Position numbers and translations under genes: made by a program. The notes below the pieces were generated by a model. It had not been told where the DNA came from, ran no database searches, and saw only the letters and a list, made by a program, of their open reading frames with translations. From assembly GCF_028435365.1 (NCBI RefSeq), contig NZ_JAGTJJ010000012.1, positions 159,763-211,491 of the forward strand: a stretch of DNA of 51,729 nt. The letters are read 5' to 3'. Shown here in pieces: positions 8,104 to 15,269 of this stretch (its first letter is position 1; every line of letters begins with the position of its first letter). Origin of the DNA: Polyangium jinanense (GTDB lineage: Bacteria > Myxococcota > Polyangia > Polyangiales > Polyangiaceae).

Positions 8104-9242
8104 GGCCGCACCACCACCGTCTTCGGCAGGTGCTCGCGCCCCTTGCCGCTTCGCTTTCCGCCGAACGGGATCTCGATCTTCCCCATCGAACGCTCCTCCG
8201 CGGGCACGCCGAGCGCCTCCGAAATCGCCGGCGACGCCGAGCGCCAGGCCACCTCGATCACGAGCGATCCCGGTTGCGGCGCGTCGAGCTCGAACGCGAG
8301 CGTGCGCGCCTCGCCCGGCGCGATCCGGTTGTCGCTCTTCTCTGCCCGCGCGAGGTAAAACGGCACTTCACGCCCCGCCTCGTCCACGAGCACCCGCCCG
8401 AGCATGCGCTCCTCGCGCGCCTGCATTTGCCCCTTCTCGTCGAGCGCCTGCACGCGCACGACGACCTGCCGCCCGGCCACCCCCGACGGCACCGCGTGCC
8501 CTGCGCCTTCGTTCTTCAGCACCACGGACAGCGCGATCTTACCTGCGTGGTCGGTCGCCGACGCGACGATCCCGAGCGCCTTGCGCACGAGCTCGCCCTT
8601 CTCGCCCATGAACCCGTGATGCGCCACGCGCACCTTTCGCTCCGTGCCCGTCGCCGCGTAGGTCATCTCCGCCGGCATGTGGCACTCCTGGCAGGCCGTG
8701 CCCGAGACCGCGAAGCTCGACGCGCGCCACTCGGTGAACTCGGTGATGATCGGCAAGCTCTTGCCGTCCGCGAGCGGCATCGAGAATGCGTGACAGCCTC
8801 CGCAGACGCGCGCGTCGCGGAACGCGGGCGCGCAGCCCACCTTGTGGAAGTAGTTGTCCTTCGCGTCGCAGTACGGCCCGAACTTCCGATTTCCTTCGAG
8901 ATCAAACGTATACCGCGGCTCGGCCGCGTCCTCTCCGACGTCGCGGATCGCGTGGCACGCCTCGCACGTCACGCCCTCGTCGACCGCCCGCTCCGCCGGA
9001 GCCGTGAGCCCCGCAAGCGGCGCGTGACACACCTCGCACACGGGATTCTTCGACTGATCCCGCATCGCGACGTAGAGCGGCGCGTGCCGCGCGCGCGCAT
9101 GCGCCGACGTCTTCCACTCCGCGTGGAGCATGCTGTGGCAGTCGCCGCATCGATCGGCGGGGAACGCGCGGGCGCGCGGCTTTTCGAGCGAGGGTTTGTC
9201 CGGGGGCGGGGATGCGGACGGGGACGCGGACGCTTCTTGCAT
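8100..9242 (-). CDS. Five-haem cytochrome c family (lipo)protein
   Basis: At least 380 residues from ATG 9242. Five CxxCH haem sites are visible: CGDCH, CEVCH, CEACH, CGGCH and CQECH. They are followed by a beta-rich C-terminal domain containing GHAVPSG, a motif common in multihaem cytochromes of this type. The frame continues upstream without ATG, GTG or TTG but encodes a likely lipoprotein signal (RPLQVTALLAFTFGC). An ATA codon at 9330-9332 sits 9 nt after AAAGGA, so the real start may be a rare ATA there, overlapping the cupredoxin gene, or a base error hides the start. From 9242 alone there would be no export signal, which haem attachment requires. Predicted role: periplasmic or surface electron transfer; donor and acceptor unknown. 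Confidence 0.85.
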   Translation of the reverse strand: MQEASASPSASPPPDKPSLEKPRARAFPADRCGDCHSMLHAEWKTSAHARARHAPLYVAMRDQSKNPVCEVCHAPLAGLTAPAERAVDEGVTCEACHAIRDVGEDAAEPRYTFDLEGNRKFGPYCDAKDNYFHKVGCAPAFRDARVCGGCHAFSMPLADGKSLPIITEFTEWRASSFAVSGTACQECHMPAEMTYAATGTERKVRVAHHGFMGEKGELVRKALGIVASATDHAGKIALSVVLKNEGAGHAVPSGVAGRQVVVRVQALDEKGQMQAREERMLGRVLVDEAGREVPFYLARAEKSDNRIAPGEARTLAFELDAPQPGSLVIEVAWRSASPAISEALGVPAEERSMGKIEIPFGGKRSGKGREHLPKTVVVRP

Positions 9243-9313
9243 CGCCGCCGCGCGCGGCGATCCTTCCGGCGGCGTTCTGGGATCGCAGCCGAACGTGAAC
9301 GCGAGGAGCGCCG

Positions 9314-10012
9314 TTACTTGTAGCGGCCGTATGGCGTCCCGTCCTTTCTCAGGTGCCGCTTCGGCGACGCGCCTTCCGCGAGCGTCGGCTTGAACGACGC
9401 CGTCCCGCCCGCGGCCACCGTCACCTCGCCTCGCACCTCGGGCCCGTGCACTTGCCACGCCACGACCGGGTAGGTCCCTGCGGGCACGTTCTTGATCTGG
9501 AACGATCCATCCGCGCCCGTCACGGCGTAGAAGCCGTTGTCGAGCACCTTGATCTTCGTGACCATGTGCGGGTGGATGTTGCAGTAGACGTCCACCACGC
9601 CGGCCTCGCGGAACGTGACAGACTTGCTCTCGCCGCTCTTGTAGAGCCCGAGATCGAAGCGCGCGGCCTTCGAGACCGAAAACACGTTGTGGAAGACCTT
9701 GTCGTCGTTCGGGAACTCCACGGTCGTCCCCTTCACGATGACCATCAGCCCCGGCGTGAACGTGAGGTTCTTCTGTCGAATCTCGCGCTTGCCGGCCGGC
9801 GCCGGCGAGCCGGGCGCGTTCTCGAGGTAGACCACGATGCCCGATCGATCGGCCTTCGGCGCGTCGTCCACGAGGACCGTCACCACGCCCGAGACGTTGC
9901 CCGCGGCTGGCGCCTCGGCGCGGCTTACGCGCGGGGAGAAGGAGACGGTGAGCGGGATCGTCACCACGCCGAGGGGGATCAGGAGGCCTAGGAGGCGAGA
10001 CCAGAGACGCAT
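9314..10012 (-). CDS. Secreted blue-copper (cupredoxin) protein
   Basis: 232 residues with an N-terminal signal peptide (about 1-33) and a cupredoxin fold. Type-1 copper ligands can be read as His108 (VFHNVF), Cys144, His147 and Met150 (CNIHPHM). The C-terminal part (about 150-210) has a carboxypeptidase-regulatory-like strand pattern (GADGSFQIKNVPAGTYPVVA). It resembles plastocyanin/azurin-like methylamine-utilisation proteins and is probably a one-electron carrier. It sits 21 bp after the outer-membrane barrel gene and directly before the multihaem cytochrome, whose frame overlaps its end. Confidence 0.88.
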   Translation of the reverse strand: MRLWSRLLGLLIPLGVVTIPLTVSFSPRVSRAEAPAAGNVSGVVTVLVDDAPKADRSGIVVYLENAPGSPAPAGKREIRQKNLTFTPGLMVIVKGTTVEFPNDDKVFHNVFSVSKAARFDLGLYKSGESKSVTFREAGVVDVYCNIHPHMVTKIKVLDNGFYAVTGADGSFQIKNVPAGTYPVVAWQVHGPEVRGEVTVAAGGTASFKPTLAEGASPKRHLRKDGTPYGRYK

Positions 10013-10033
10013 GCGCCATTCTCCTCGGGAGCG

Positions 10034-11503
10034 TCAGTATTTCAGGAGCATCGAGCTCGTGAACACGTCGTTGGGAAACTGGGGGGCGCGGCCCAGCTCG
10101 CGGTTCAGATTGTACTCGGCCTTGAGGATGAGATGGGTCCCGAGCTCCATCCGCACCCCGGCCGTCGCGCGCAGGACCTGGGACTGGTAGACGAAGCTCA
10201 CGCCGCTCCGATGTACTGCATCACGCGCGTCGACCCGAGCATACGGCGTGAGCCAGTTCAGCACCCGATATCCCACGAGCGCATAACCACCGCGGTACCG
10301 GAGGCAGGGGGCGAGGCCACATTTCGTGTCCCCCGCGGCGCTCTTCCCATCGATGACGCCCTGCATGACCTCGGCCGTCACCTCCAGATCGCGCCAATCG
10401 AGGTGTAGGTCCACGCCGACGTGCGTGTGCAGCGCGTCCTCGGCGCTTTGCAGGTCCTGCGCGCCGATCGAGCCCGAGAGCCCCACCTCGAGCCCGGCCC
10501 CGAGCGGCGCGCGCGAGGCGATCCGGCCCGCCACGGTCTTCCAGTCGTTTCGATCGATCTCGCCGTGAAATGGGAACGACTCGCTCCCGTGGCTGCCGTT
10601 CGTCACGGCCACGTTCAAGATCATCGCGCCGTCCCAGAATTTCCCGCGCGCCTTCAGCCCGAGCGGAGATCCGCAGGTGTATCGACAGAGCAAAGACGGC
10701 GTCACCGTGAGCCTGTCGGGCGCCTCGCGGCTCCGGTACTCCCAGCCGAGCACCGAATCGAACTTCCCGGCATAGAGGCTGAGCTCGAAGCGCTCGATCG
10801 GGACGAGGTACTCGGCGTACGCAAGCTTGACGTCGATGAAATCGCCGAGCGCCCGATCCCCGGGCGCCGAGACGTCCCGCGTCCGCGGCGCGAAGTCGAT
10901 CGACGCCGTCAGCGTGAGGTCCTCCCGCGGTGCCGCGAAGAGCTGCATGTTGAGCGCGTTCACGGCGAACGACGATTTTCCGCCGCTATCGATCGCGTCG
11001 AACGTGAGCGCCCGTGATTCGCCGGTGTCGGCCGGCTCGCCGCGCGCGTTCACCATCGTCGAGAGCGGGTCCCCATAAAAGACCCACGACGCGGGGATGT
11101 CGCCCTCGTACTCCGGGAAATACCGGTACCCGCGGTCACTCCGTATCCCCGAACCGTTGCCCGTGGCCCGGAAAAACCCGAAGTCGAGGTAGCCGCCGAG
11201 CTTGCTCACGATCGGCAGAAGCCTCGTGATCTGCTGGTCGACGTAGCTCGCGTCGTCCTCGAGCTTCGCGACTTTCTCGCGTACGGCCTCGTTCTGTTTT
11301 GCCGCGCGCTCGAGCTCCGCCACGCGCTCGCGCATGCGGCGGTTCTCCTCTTCGAGCGCCCGAAGCCGCGCTTCGACCCGCTCCGAGGCCGAAGGTTCAC
11401 GCCCGTTCGTCGCGGCGTTCCCATCCCCGTCCGTGGCCCGCGCAACACGAGGCACGATTCCGACGACGGACAGGAAGAGCACGATCGCAAGCCGCTTCCT
11501 CAT
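10034..11503 (-). CDS. Outer-membrane beta-barrel (porin-like) with N-terminal coiled coil
   Basis: 489 residues: signal peptide (about 1-23), an Arg/Glu-rich coiled coil (about 38-85, with ALEEENRRMRERVAELERAA), then alternating beta strands to the C-terminus, ending in a hydrophobic strand (SSMLLKY) as in outer-membrane barrels. Layout and strand pattern resemble phosphate-selective or OprO-like porins, though no specificity can be assigned. It is the first gene of a six-gene - strand run. In porin-cytochrome systems a barrel of this kind holds a multihaem cytochrome in the outer membrane, but barrel-haem contact here is only inference. The ATG at 11503 begins the signal peptide; longer frames upstream run antisense to the next gene. 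Confidence 0.85.
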   Translation of the reverse strand: MRKRLAIVLFLSVVGIVPRVARATDGDGNAATNGREPSASERVEARLRALEEENRRMRERVAELERAAKQNEAVREKVAKLEDDASYVDQQITRLLPIVSKLGGYLDFGFFRATGNGSGIRSDRGYRYFPEYEGDIPASWVFYGDPLSTMVNARGEPADTGESRALTFDAIDSGGKSSFAVNALNMQLFAAPREDLTLTASIDFAPRTRDVSAPGDRALGDFIDVKLAYAEYLVPIERFELSLYAGKFDSVLGWEYRSREAPDRLTVTPSLLCRYTCGSPLGLKARGKFWDGAMILNVAVTNGSHGSESFPFHGEIDRNDWKTVAGRIASRAPLGAGLEVGLSGSIGAQDLQSAEDALHTHVGVDLHLDWRDLEVTAEVMQGVIDGKSAAGDTKCGLAPCLRYRGGYALVGYRVLNWLTPYARVDARDAVHRSGVSFVYQSQVLRATAGVRMELGTHLILKAEYNLNRELGRAPQFPNDVFTSSMLLKY

Positions 11504-11654
11504 GTCCCGATGCGACCCTACAGGGACCGAACGGCCCCGTCGAGCGTTGATTGCGCTCCCGCTTCTCTCTTTGCTTCGGTATGATGCCTGCCGTCCAGGG
11601 GGCGCCATTGTTGTCCGAACCCGTGAGCGATCCTGCCGTGCGGAAAGGGGCGAC

Positions 11655-13151
11655 TTGAGCCCGACCGCGCTTCCCAGCGAGCTCCTCGCGCGTTTCCGCG
11701 GCGTGGCGCTCGAACGGCTCGACCGCGTCGAGAGCGATTGGGGCAACTTCATGCACGGCGGGGGCCGGCCCGAGGTCGCCGCCGTGATGCAGCAAGAGCT
11801 GCACACGCTGAAGGGCGAAGCCCGGATGATGCACTTCGGCGGGCTCGCCACCCTCTGCCACGCGCTCGAAGGTCTCGTCGCGGCCGTGGCGAGGCGCAGT
11901 CGGCGCGTGCCCGAAGAGGTCGATCTCGTCGTGACCATGGCCATCCGGTTCATGGTCGTGATGCTTCGCAAGAAGGACGCAGCCTCGAGCGCGGGGATGG
12001 ACGTCGACGGGTTCGTGCAGCAGATCGAGGAGATCGTCGCCGAGGTCGCGGCCGACGAGCCCGAAACCCCGGCGCCCGTCCCCGGGTCCCGCAGCGCCCC
12101 GGTCGACCTGCGCGATCGCGTGTCGATGGCCACGCAGCAGCGCCTCGCCGCCCTCGCGGTGCGGGTCTTTCTGGAGCATGTCGCGGCCGGGCGCGCGCGC
12201 GGGCGGCTCGGCGACGTGGTCCACGCGCTCTCCGAGGAGGTCACCTCGCTCTCGGCCGTCTCCCTCGCGCCGCGGCTCGCGCCCCACGAAGCGGGAGCGC
12301 GTGGCCTCGCGGAGAGCCTCGGCAAGGAGGTCCGCGTGGCCTTCGACGTGGGTGACGTGCGCGTCCGCGCCGAGGTCGCCGAGTCCGTCGAGGTCGTCCT
12401 GCTCCACGCCCTCCGCAACGCGGTGGATCACGGCATCGAGCGGCCCGAGGCGCGCCGCGCCGCGGGCAAGGCGTCCATGGCCTCGATCCGCGTCTCGGCG
12501 CGGCAGAAGGGCGGCGAGATCGAGATCACGGTCGAGGACGACGGCGCGGGCGTGAACCTCGAGGCGGTGCGGAGGCGCGCGATCGACCTCGGCCTCTCCA
12601 CGCCGGAGCTCGCCCTGCGCGCGCAGGACGACGAGCTCACGGAGCTGCTCTTTCGCCCGGGCCTGTCCACGCGCACCAAGGTCACGGACGTCTCGGGCCG
12701 CGGCATCGGCCTCGATGCGGCGCGCGCGGCCATCCAGCGCGTCGGCGGCTGTATCTCCATCACCACGCGCCGCGGCCAGGGCACGCTCCTCGTGCTCCGC
12801 GTCCCCCAGGCGAGCCACCTGCTCCCCGTCGTGTGTTTTCCTGCGCGGGGCGCCGATCTCGTCCTCGCCGTGGCGGCCGGCCCCGGCGTCCGCGTCGTGC
12901 CCGCCGAAGGGGGCATGCCGGCCCTCGATCCGGTGGAATACTTTGATATGGCGCCACCGGGTGGTGCGCGGAGCGGCGAGGGGGTTCGGATCGAGGTCCG
13001 GCGCGGGGAAGCTCGCTTCACGTTGCGGGCCGGCGGAGCGCCTTACGCGGCCGTGGCCACGCGCCTTTGTCCGACGGCCGACGATTGCCCAGCCGAGATC
13101 GTGACCGTCGATGGGGCCGAGGTCCTGCTCGTGCGGCCCGAGGTATTCTGA
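11655..13151 (+). CDS. CheA-like hybrid-less histidine kinase (Hpt, HATPase, CheW-like end)
   Basis: 498 residues from TTG 11655, chosen because GGAAAGGGG precedes it and because upstream codons overlap the divergent porin gene. The Hpt domain has phospho-acceptor His50 in ELHTLKGEA. A GHKL ATPase follows with the N-box around Asn255 (HALRNAVDHGIERPEARR), EDDGAGVN and SGRGIGLDAA, typical of CheA. The C-terminal about 120 residues resemble a CheW-type regulatory domain. The P2 domain is absent and the region between Hpt and ATPase is short. The receiver protein encoded next is the natural phosphate acceptor. No chemoreceptor, CheR or CheB is nearby. Confidence 0.85.
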   Translation: MSPTALPSELLARFRGVALERLDRVESDWGNFMHGGGRPEVAAVMQQELHTLKGEARMMHFGGLATLCHALEGLVAAVARRSRRVPEEVDLVVTMAIRFMVVMLRKKDAASSAGMDVDGFVQQIEEIVAEVAADEPETPAPVPGSRSAPVDLRDRVSMATQQRLAALAVRVFLEHVAAGRARGRLGDVVHALSEEVTSLSAVSLAPRLAPHEAGARGLAESLGKEVRVAFDVGDVRVRAEVAESVEVVLLHALRNAVDHGIERPEARRAAGKASMASIRVSARQKGGEIEITVEDDGAGVNLEAVRRRAIDLGLSTPELALRAQDDELTELLFRPGLSTRTKVTDVSGRGIGLDAARAAIQRVGGCISITTRRGQGTLLVLRVPQASHLLPVVCFPARGADLVLAVAAGPGVRVVPAEGGMPALDPVEYFDMAPPGGARSGEGVRIEVRRGEARFTLRAGGAPYAAVATRLCPTADDCPAEIVTVDGAEVLLVRPEVF

Positions 13152-13302
13152 CTCCGTCCATACCCGGTTTTTCCGCCACGCGCGTGAATCGTGCCCTACG
13201 TTTACGTCCTTCTTGCCGTAGCAACGGCTCCTCGATACCATGCCGTCAATGGCCCCAGCATGACGCTCGGGCAGAACCCCCCTCGTCCGGCGAGAGGCAG
13301 CC

Positions 13303-13977
13303 ATGAGCGCGACGAAGCGACGGATTCTCGTGGTCGACGACAGCGAGATTTGCCGTGAGCTGGTCAAGCTGCTCCTGCAATCTCGCGGCTTCGAGGTGAT
13401 CACGCTCGACTCGCCGTTCGGCTTCGGCGCGGCTGTGGCGCGTGAGCAGCCGGATCTCGTGCTCGTGGACGTCAACATGCCGGCGTTGCACGGGGGCAAG
13501 CTGGTCGAGGTGGCGCTCCAGAAGGGCATCCTCTCGTGCCCCATCGTTTTTCACTCCGACCGGCCGGCGCGGGAGCTCCAGAGCCTCGTTTTGAGCACGG
13601 GCGCCTCGGGCTTCATCTCGAAGACGAACGACGGTGACGAGCTCGCCTCGCGCATCGAAGAGTATCTGAATGGCACGTGGCAGAAGCGGGACCGCGCCCC
13701 GGAGAGCATCCGGCCGAGCACGGCGCCGCCGGGCCCGCGCACCGACGTCCCGCCGCGCATGACGCGCCCCTCGGAGGTCCCGCCCCTCTCCGGCTCCACG
13801 TCCCAATCGCTCCCGCCCTTGTCCGCCGCCGCGCTCTCGTCGCGCAACGCGGACGCCGCGCCTTTGTCGCAGCGCAGCTTCGACGCGGCGCCTCTCTCGC
13901 AACGCTCGCCCGACGCGGCGCCCCACTCGCAGCGGACGATCACGTCGTCCACGGGCTGGGTGCGCGGGAAATTCTGA
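13303..13977 (+). CDS. Response regulator receiver protein with repetitive Ser/Pro tail
   Basis: 224 residues. The receiver domain (about 6-125) has the acidic pair Asp12-Asp13 (VVDDSE), phospho-acceptor Asp56 (LVLVDVNMP) and the Lys of GFISKT. There is no DNA-binding or enzymatic output domain. The rest (about 130-224) is a disordered Pro/Ser-rich tail with three copies of DAAPxSQRx. It lies 151 bp after the CheA-like gene on the same strand (GAGAGG before the ATG) and is its likely partner. A single-domain receiver with a long tail suggests output through protein binding. Confidence 0.88.
   Translation: MSATKRRILVVDDSEICRELVKLLLQSRGFEVITLDSPFGFGAAVAREQPDLVLVDVNMPALHGGKLVEVALQKGILSCPIVFHSDRPARELQSLVLSTGASGFISKTNDGDELASRIEEYLNGTWQKRDRAPESIRPSTAPPGPRTDVPPRMTRPSEVPPLSGSTSQSLPPLSAAALSSRNADAAPLSQRSFDAAPLSQRSPDAAPHSQRTITSSTGWVRGKF
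13852..13941 (+). repeat. Three 30-bp tandem repeats in the receiver tail
   Basis: Units 13852-13881, 13882-13911 and 13912-13941 encode DAAPLSQRSF, DAAPLSQRSP and DAAPHSQRTI. The amino-acid pattern is better kept than the DNA, as synonymous codons differ, which suggests an older duplication kept for its protein sequence. Confidence 0.85.
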
Positions 13978-13987
13978 AATCGCTACG

Positions 13988-14389
13988 TTACGGCAGGTTG
14001 CAGGTCGTGTTGACGTAGGTCCGCCAGACCTGCTGGGCTGATCCGATGGGCCTGCCGATCGCGCTCGTCAGCCGGACGTTGCGCCGGATGAGCCGGGCGC
14101 AGCCTTGGTTGTGGAATCGCCGGAGATACTGGGCCGCCGCGTTTTTGCATTCGACGACGTCCTGCCACGTGCACGTCCGCTCCGGCTCCGGCAGCGGGAC
14201 GAAGTCCCCGCTCGCGAGCCGCCTGTGGCCCCAGGGCATGGGCGTATACCCTTGCGCGATGTCCTGACACGCCTGATTCGCGGCGTCCCAGCCCATTTGA
14301 AAAGGATTCCGGGTGCAAGCCGCATCGGCGGCCGCGCTCGTGAAGAGGCCCGCGATCAGCAATGCGGCGCCGGCCCAGTAGCTCTTCAT
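13988..14389 (-). CDS. Small secreted Cys-rich protein of unknown function
   Basis: 133 residues with a clear signal peptide (about 1-23, ending AADA). The mature part has six Cys (25, 41, 73, 81, 97, 130), enough for three disulfides, which fits an exported protein. No catalytic motif is recognised. It ends 11 bp from the convergent receiver gene. The signal peptide and consistent GC-rich codon use support it as real; its role is unknown. Confidence 0.7.
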   Translation of the reverse strand: MKSYWAGAALLIAGLFTSAAADAACTRNPFQMGWDAANQACQDIAQGYTPMPWGHRRLASGDFVPLPEPERTCTWQDVVECKNAAAQYLRRFHNQGCARLIRRNVRLTSAIGRPIGSAQQVWRTYVNTTCNLP

Positions 14390-14478
14390 GGTGACTCCCC
14401 CCGAGGGAATGCCGCCCGACCCCCCTGGCCGAGCAGGCAGACCGTCTCATGCGGGACATGGAGCCCGTCCGTCCGGCG

Positions 14479-15264
14479 TCAATCGCCCGGCTGTCGCCCG
14501 AGCACCCGCGCGCCGAGCTCCGGAAAGTCCGTCATGATCCCGTCCACGCCCATCGCGACGAGCGCGCGCATCTCGGCTTCCTCGTTGATCACCCACGCGT
14601 GCACCTCGAGCCCACACGCGTGCGCGACCTCCACGAAATACGGCGTCACGATCGGGATCCCCGCGAGGCTCGTCGGCACCTGCAAGGCAAACCCCCGCGC
14701 CACGTAGCCCGGGTTTCCCCCATTGCAGAGGAATTCCAGCGACTCGGGCAGGCACATCCCGGTCAAGACCCCCGGGATCCGCCGCCGGATCTTCTCCATC
14801 AAGGACCCGGGCTCCGCCGTCAAGAGCACCCGCTCTCGCCCTTCGTGCCGATGGAGCACCCATTGCACCGCGGAGACCAGCGACTCCGCGTCGTCCTTGA
14901 GCTCGATGTTGAGCGGCACGCCAGGGAAGGACGTCAGCACCTCGGCGAGCGTCGGGATCCGGATGCCGCGGCCCCGGAATGGGTAGGCGCCGTCCGGATC
15001 CTGGAACCCGTATCCCGCGTCGAGCTCACGAGTCTCGGAAAAACGTTTTTTCGAGGCCGGCCCCGCGCCGTCCGTCGTGCGCGCCACGTCCTCGTCGTGC
15101 AGCACGATCACTTCCTCGTCGGCCGTGAGGTGCACGTCGAGCTCGAGGCGGTCCGCCCCCGCCGCGAGCGCGGCGGCGAAGGCGGGCAACGTGTTCTCGG
15201 GCGCCGTACCGGAGGCGCCGCGGTGCGCGAACAGGCGGGGGCGGGGGCCGTCCTTGTAATGCAT
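14479..15264 (-). CDS. Glycerophosphodiester phosphodiesterase family protein
   Basis: 261 residues of GDPD TIM-barrel type. The family hallmark HRG with PENT is present (His14, Arg15 in FAHRGASGTAPENT), as are the metal-binding ELDVHLTADEEVIVLHDE segment with the second catalytic His and ELKDD further on. The C-terminal MGVDGIMTDFPE strand also matches. It hydrolyses glycerophosphodiesters to glycerol-3-phosphate and an alcohol. No signal peptide is seen, so it is probably cytoplasmic. It starts 5 bp after the lysyl-oxidase gene on the same strand and is likely co-transcribed, although no functional link is evident. Confidence 0.9.
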   Translation of the reverse strand: MHYKDGPRPRLFAHRGASGTAPENTLPAFAAALAAGADRLELDVHLTADEEVIVLHDEDVARTTDGAGPASKKRFSETRELDAGYGFQDPDGAYPFRGRGIRIPTLAEVLTSFPGVPLNIELKDDAESLVSAVQWVLHRHEGRERVLLTAEPGSLMEKIRRRIPGVLTGMCLPESLEFLCNGGNPGYVARGFALQVPTSLAGIPIVTPYFVEVAHACGLEVHAWVINEEAEMRALVAMGVDGIMTDFPELGARVLGRQPGD

Positions 15265-15269
15265 GGTGA

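Noticed and set aside
11580..11585. TATGAT as a -10 box upstream of the CheA-like gene
   Set aside because: No acceptable -35 box is found 16-18 bp upstream, so I did not annotate a promoter.
11504..12418. N-terminal extension of the porin-like gene
   Set aside because: It would be antisense to the CheA-like gene and is Ser/Arg/Thr-rich. The signal peptide begins at ATG 11503.
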